64,000 nt of DNA from Parascedosporium putredinis (lineage: Eukaryota; Ascomycota; Sordariomycetes; Microascales; Microascaceae), in NCBI GenBank assembly GCA_949357655.1, contig CASHTG010000012.1, positions 3,720,001 to 3,784,000 on the forward strand, written 5' to 3'. A model generated the notes under the pieces. The model was not told the DNA's origin. It saw nothing but the letters and a program-made list of their open reading frames with translations, and did no database searches. Made by a program: the position numbers and the translations under genes. Positions 60,690-64,000 of this stretch are shown one piece after another. The stretch's first letter is position 1. Each line of letters opens with the position of its first letter.

Positions 60690-63600
60690 AGCTTACATGA
60701 CAATCGCTTTTGGACGAGAGCCTCGCGGTCCAGCTTTCTCTTTAAACTCCGTTTCCTACTCTTTTTGTTACTGTTCATACCAGGATCGTGGGATTTCTCC
60801 TCGCGGCCCCCTGCTCCTGGACCCGGCTCTCTCCAAACTCGACCCATGGATCCGAGGTTTGGCCTATGACGTTGACTTGTCCGTCCTATTCCAAATCCCT
60901 CCCTCCCCCTCCCCTTCCTGGCCAAGGATGACTACCATGTACATTATCAATCCGACCCGTCTGGATTTTTTTGGTGTCCGGTTTCCAAAAGACTATACCC
61001 GTGGGCTCCGTTTCCAAGTTCCGGTTGGCTCCCTTTTTTCTTCTTCGTTTATTCTTTTATCTCTGCGGCGCATTTCCCTGGACCGACCGAGTTTTTTTCC
61101 TTTTTCTGATCCGCCCTTCGACTCCTCTATACCTGTATAGATCGCCCTGCTTTTTATTTATTTTGCAATTACGTCTTGTTTTTCCGCCGACTTTTCACGG
61201 GGCGACCCGTTACCGTCTGCGGATACGTCTCATTGTCCGAGGATGCCTCGCCCTGGTCCCGTCGTATTTTGATACCCTTTCCTTATCCTGGACCGGGCTT
61301 TAGAACCAAGGACTGAGATGTAGCGAAAGGCGAGCCCGGAAGATGTCGACCTGCCTGGATGTCAAGGAATCCTTACACTTGTTTTGTTTTCATCGTTTGG
61401 GAATTAGGTCAGGATCTGGAAGAAAAAAGTTTATTTTTATGACGCTCCCGCCAGCTTCCTGTATGGGGTTTCACTCTTGATTTTGGGATGCTCATTTCCT
61501 GTTTTCTTTTTTGCGCTGTTTTTAGAGTCCGTTGCTGCAGCAGAGAGGTTGGAGAAGCTCGAGTTCTCCAAGGGATTGTGGTGTGTCTTGTTTTATCCTG
61601 TTTTTGTTGTCTTTTTCACCTTTTTCAGAGTCCGTTTTGTTTTCGCTGCGCAGCTACACAGCGAGAGAGAGAGAGAGAGAGAGAAGCAGTATAATAAGCG
61701 TTTGATTTCTTTTTCTTTTTGCAATCTCATGCATTCGTCCAATGGGACACCCTTTTTCCGATCCTGCTATTCTGACATTGAAATGTCAATTTTGGTTTCT
61801 TTTTCCTTCCCCTTGTTCTTACTTTTGCGCTGGGCGACGCTTCCCTTTGGATTATTTTCTCAGTTTTGTCACACCCCAAAATGGAGGCAGAATAGAAGAT
61901 GGCTCGCTTGGAAATACCCTGTTTGCCTTATTAGATAGATCTTGTTTAGTTATGAAAAACACTATAGTCGACCCCCTCTCGAGGGAAGGCTCTCTCCTAT
62001 ACCTGAATGCGCGCACCCACTGCCTACATCCAGCCATTGTACTGATAGATAGACGAAGACAAGAAAACCTCTTGATGATAGCCTGATACATGAATGTAGA
62101 GAAACGAGATGATATCAAGATTGAATATGTACACTAGATCTCATCCCCACGCTTTGACTATGGCATTCTTCGTACCGTTCCCATGCACAAGATTATATCG
62201 TGGGACGATGATGCCGCTCTTGTTGCTTGCTCCTTCATGTTTTTAATATCCAAGGCTGTGTTGCTCGCTAGCTGGTGTCAATTAGCGGTATGAGCGATAG
62301 AAGCTGCAAATAAGAACATGAAGCAGGCCTCCCAATGTTTGAAGGGCACGCGACCTACCGAGGTATACATGTACATGTACGCAGGGAGCACATGTTTGAC
62401 TTGGAAGCGATCTTGAAATCCCTCGGTGTCCGGTGTAGGAAAAGAGGTCGGTCGAGGATTGGTTCAGTTCTGCCTGGTTCCGTGCGAACTTCCTAGAGGA
62501 TTGACCCGAAAAGATCCAGCGCTCAACAATGATACCTCGCGCGCACAATTCCCTGGTCCTCTTCCCTTTGGCCCCGGCAGCAAGAAACAAGGGACAAGGA
62601 GAAACAACTTTCAGCCTAGTGCGTGCGGCTTAAAGTTGGATTGATTCAGTGGCCGCTCCCGAATCTCGGTGAGAGCACGGGTCCCGGAGCGAAAAGCAAG
62701 AGAAAAGAACAGGGCGAAACACCTCGAGGAGGGGAGTATATGAATCAGGGACGGACAGTGACGCGAATGAGGGACTTAAAAAAATCGATTGAAATCAAGC
62801 TGGTACGCCACGAAAAGAGGGAGAACAAGTATCTTGACTTTATCGCTGGGGGCGGAATACTGGGCTGCCGACTCAGGGCGGTTTCCCGCCAGTGTCTCAT
62901 ATTTCGGGTACGTGATGAAAACATCCGCCATCAAATAGCTCCCCGGCTGGTACACCCCCTTGAACATTGGGGCCTTTTTCAAAGGGATTCGGTACACAGC
63001 GGGAATTCCTTTATTTCCTTTATTTTTCTTTCTCTCTTTCCCGTGAGGTGAAAATGTATTGATTGCTTTTATATCGATTCTTCGGTTGGTTTTGCTTTGA
63101 ATCTCTTCCCTTTGCTTAGCCGGATGGGGCCTTGCCCAGCTTGACCTAGCCACCAGTCTCACACATCAGTCCATGGATCCATCCATTGGATCTATTTCCT
63201 TCTGTCCATGTATAGCAACATAATCGCTTTCTCGGTCAGGATTTTGCGCGGCTGGTGGTCCGACTCCGCCAAGGGGCGTTGCCACATTTCAATGTTCCCC
63301 AAGGCAAGGCGCCGCAAAATAGGACACAGAACAAATGGACCTCTTTTTCACCGACGGGGTCTGTGCCCGTAAAGTGGCCAGGCCTAGGCGGCGACTGCTT
63401 CAAGATCCATTGAGTTTGCAAAGGAATCTAGGCCAAAGCCGGCAAGCGCGTCCTGTCAAGGTCCCTTCTTTTCCTTCCTTTTTCCTTTCATATTATCACT
63501 TCATGTTTTTTTCTTTTTCCTTTTCTCGTCACACAATAACTCAGCCCATCCCATCCCATGCGTGGTGGCTTCGGGATGCTCAATATATATACTGGGAGCC

Positions 63601-64000
63601 TCCATGCTTGAAGCTCTGTCATGACCACGCACGTACCCCTGATTTGAAAACAAGGTGATTCAGTGGTTCTGTCTCCTGTGCCATCGTGCCATGGCTGGCC
63701 ACACGCACGCAGCAGTGAACCCTTGAATCAGCACCACCTCTTCGAGTCCAGCTCCACTCAACGCTGGGAAATGTAAGGGATAATTACTTTTTCTGATAGG
63801 TCTTACATTGCTTTTCCTTTCGGCGGCGAAACCAAGTGGGAATGGATCGAGACGAAAAGTGCTGGCCCGCGGATCGAAGGATGTGAGAACAAGTTACGCG
63901 CACTCCTCCCCCTATTTCTCGCAAGGAGGTATACTCGGTACGCAAATCAAAGAAAGACAAATCGATCTATGGGCGGATGTTCTATACATGACCACTCACC
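60690..64000. other. Non-coding 3' region to window end
   Basis: 3' flank of the preceding gene: T-rich to 61.9 kb, with a GA microsatellite at 61.66 kb. No recognisable gene beyond. Short open frames at 62.6-63.7 kb lack protein-like composition. Confidence 0.55.
61662..61684. repeat. GA microsatellite
   Basis: About ten GA units within T-rich DNA downstream of the gene ending near 60689. Confidence 0.9.

Overview
The window is genomic DNA of a filamentous ascomycete (Pezizomycotina, most likely a sordariomycete). Support: short spliceosomal introns with GTRNGT donors and CTAAC-type branch points, a Zn2Cys6 regulator, a fungal Sulfotransfer_4-type protein, a LaeA/TAM-type methyltransferase and casein kinase II beta. 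Gene density is low: eleven protein genes in 64 kb, separated by long non-coding DNA with microsatellites, homopolymers and short palindromes.

Layout. 1.5-2.8 kb: CK2 regulatory subunit (+). 3.3-5.0 kb: cytochrome P450 (-). 6.1-8.9 kb: Zn2Cys6 transcription factor (-). 11.6-13.0 kb: fumarylacetoacetase (-). 14.4-15.3 kb: sulfotransferase-family protein (-). 18.2-19.8 kb: seven-TM protein of unknown function (-). 23.7-24.6 kb: secreted GH16 glucanase (+). 26.5-27.2 kb: small conserved protein, possibly DUF6699 (+). 28.5-29.9 kb: homogentisate 1,2-dioxygenase (+). 32.2-33.6 kb: SAM methyltransferase (-). 33.6-59.4 kb: almost 26 kb with no recognisable gene, holding short tandem repeats, several hairpins and one weak retroelement-like relic. 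59.4-60.7 kb: conserved fungal protein of unknown function (+). 60.7-64.0 kb: non-coding.

Working together. Homogentisate dioxygenase and fumarylacetoacetase are two steps of phenylalanine/tyrosine catabolism (homogentisate to fumarate plus acetoacetate). They lie on opposite strands 15.4 kb apart, with a Zn2Cys6 regulator 2.7 kb beyond fumarylacetoacetase. This looks like a loosened form of the tight tyrosine-degradation cluster known from aspergilli. The other genes look like unrelated housekeeping or accessory functions.

Quality warning. Ten of the eleven genes are out of frame as written. I located 19 breaks. All 19 are a deficit of exactly one base, and each is repaired by lengthening a short homopolymer by one. 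The likely cause is homopolymer under-calling in the assembly, not gene decay. Protein lengths below assume the repair, and coordinates are those of the sequence as given.
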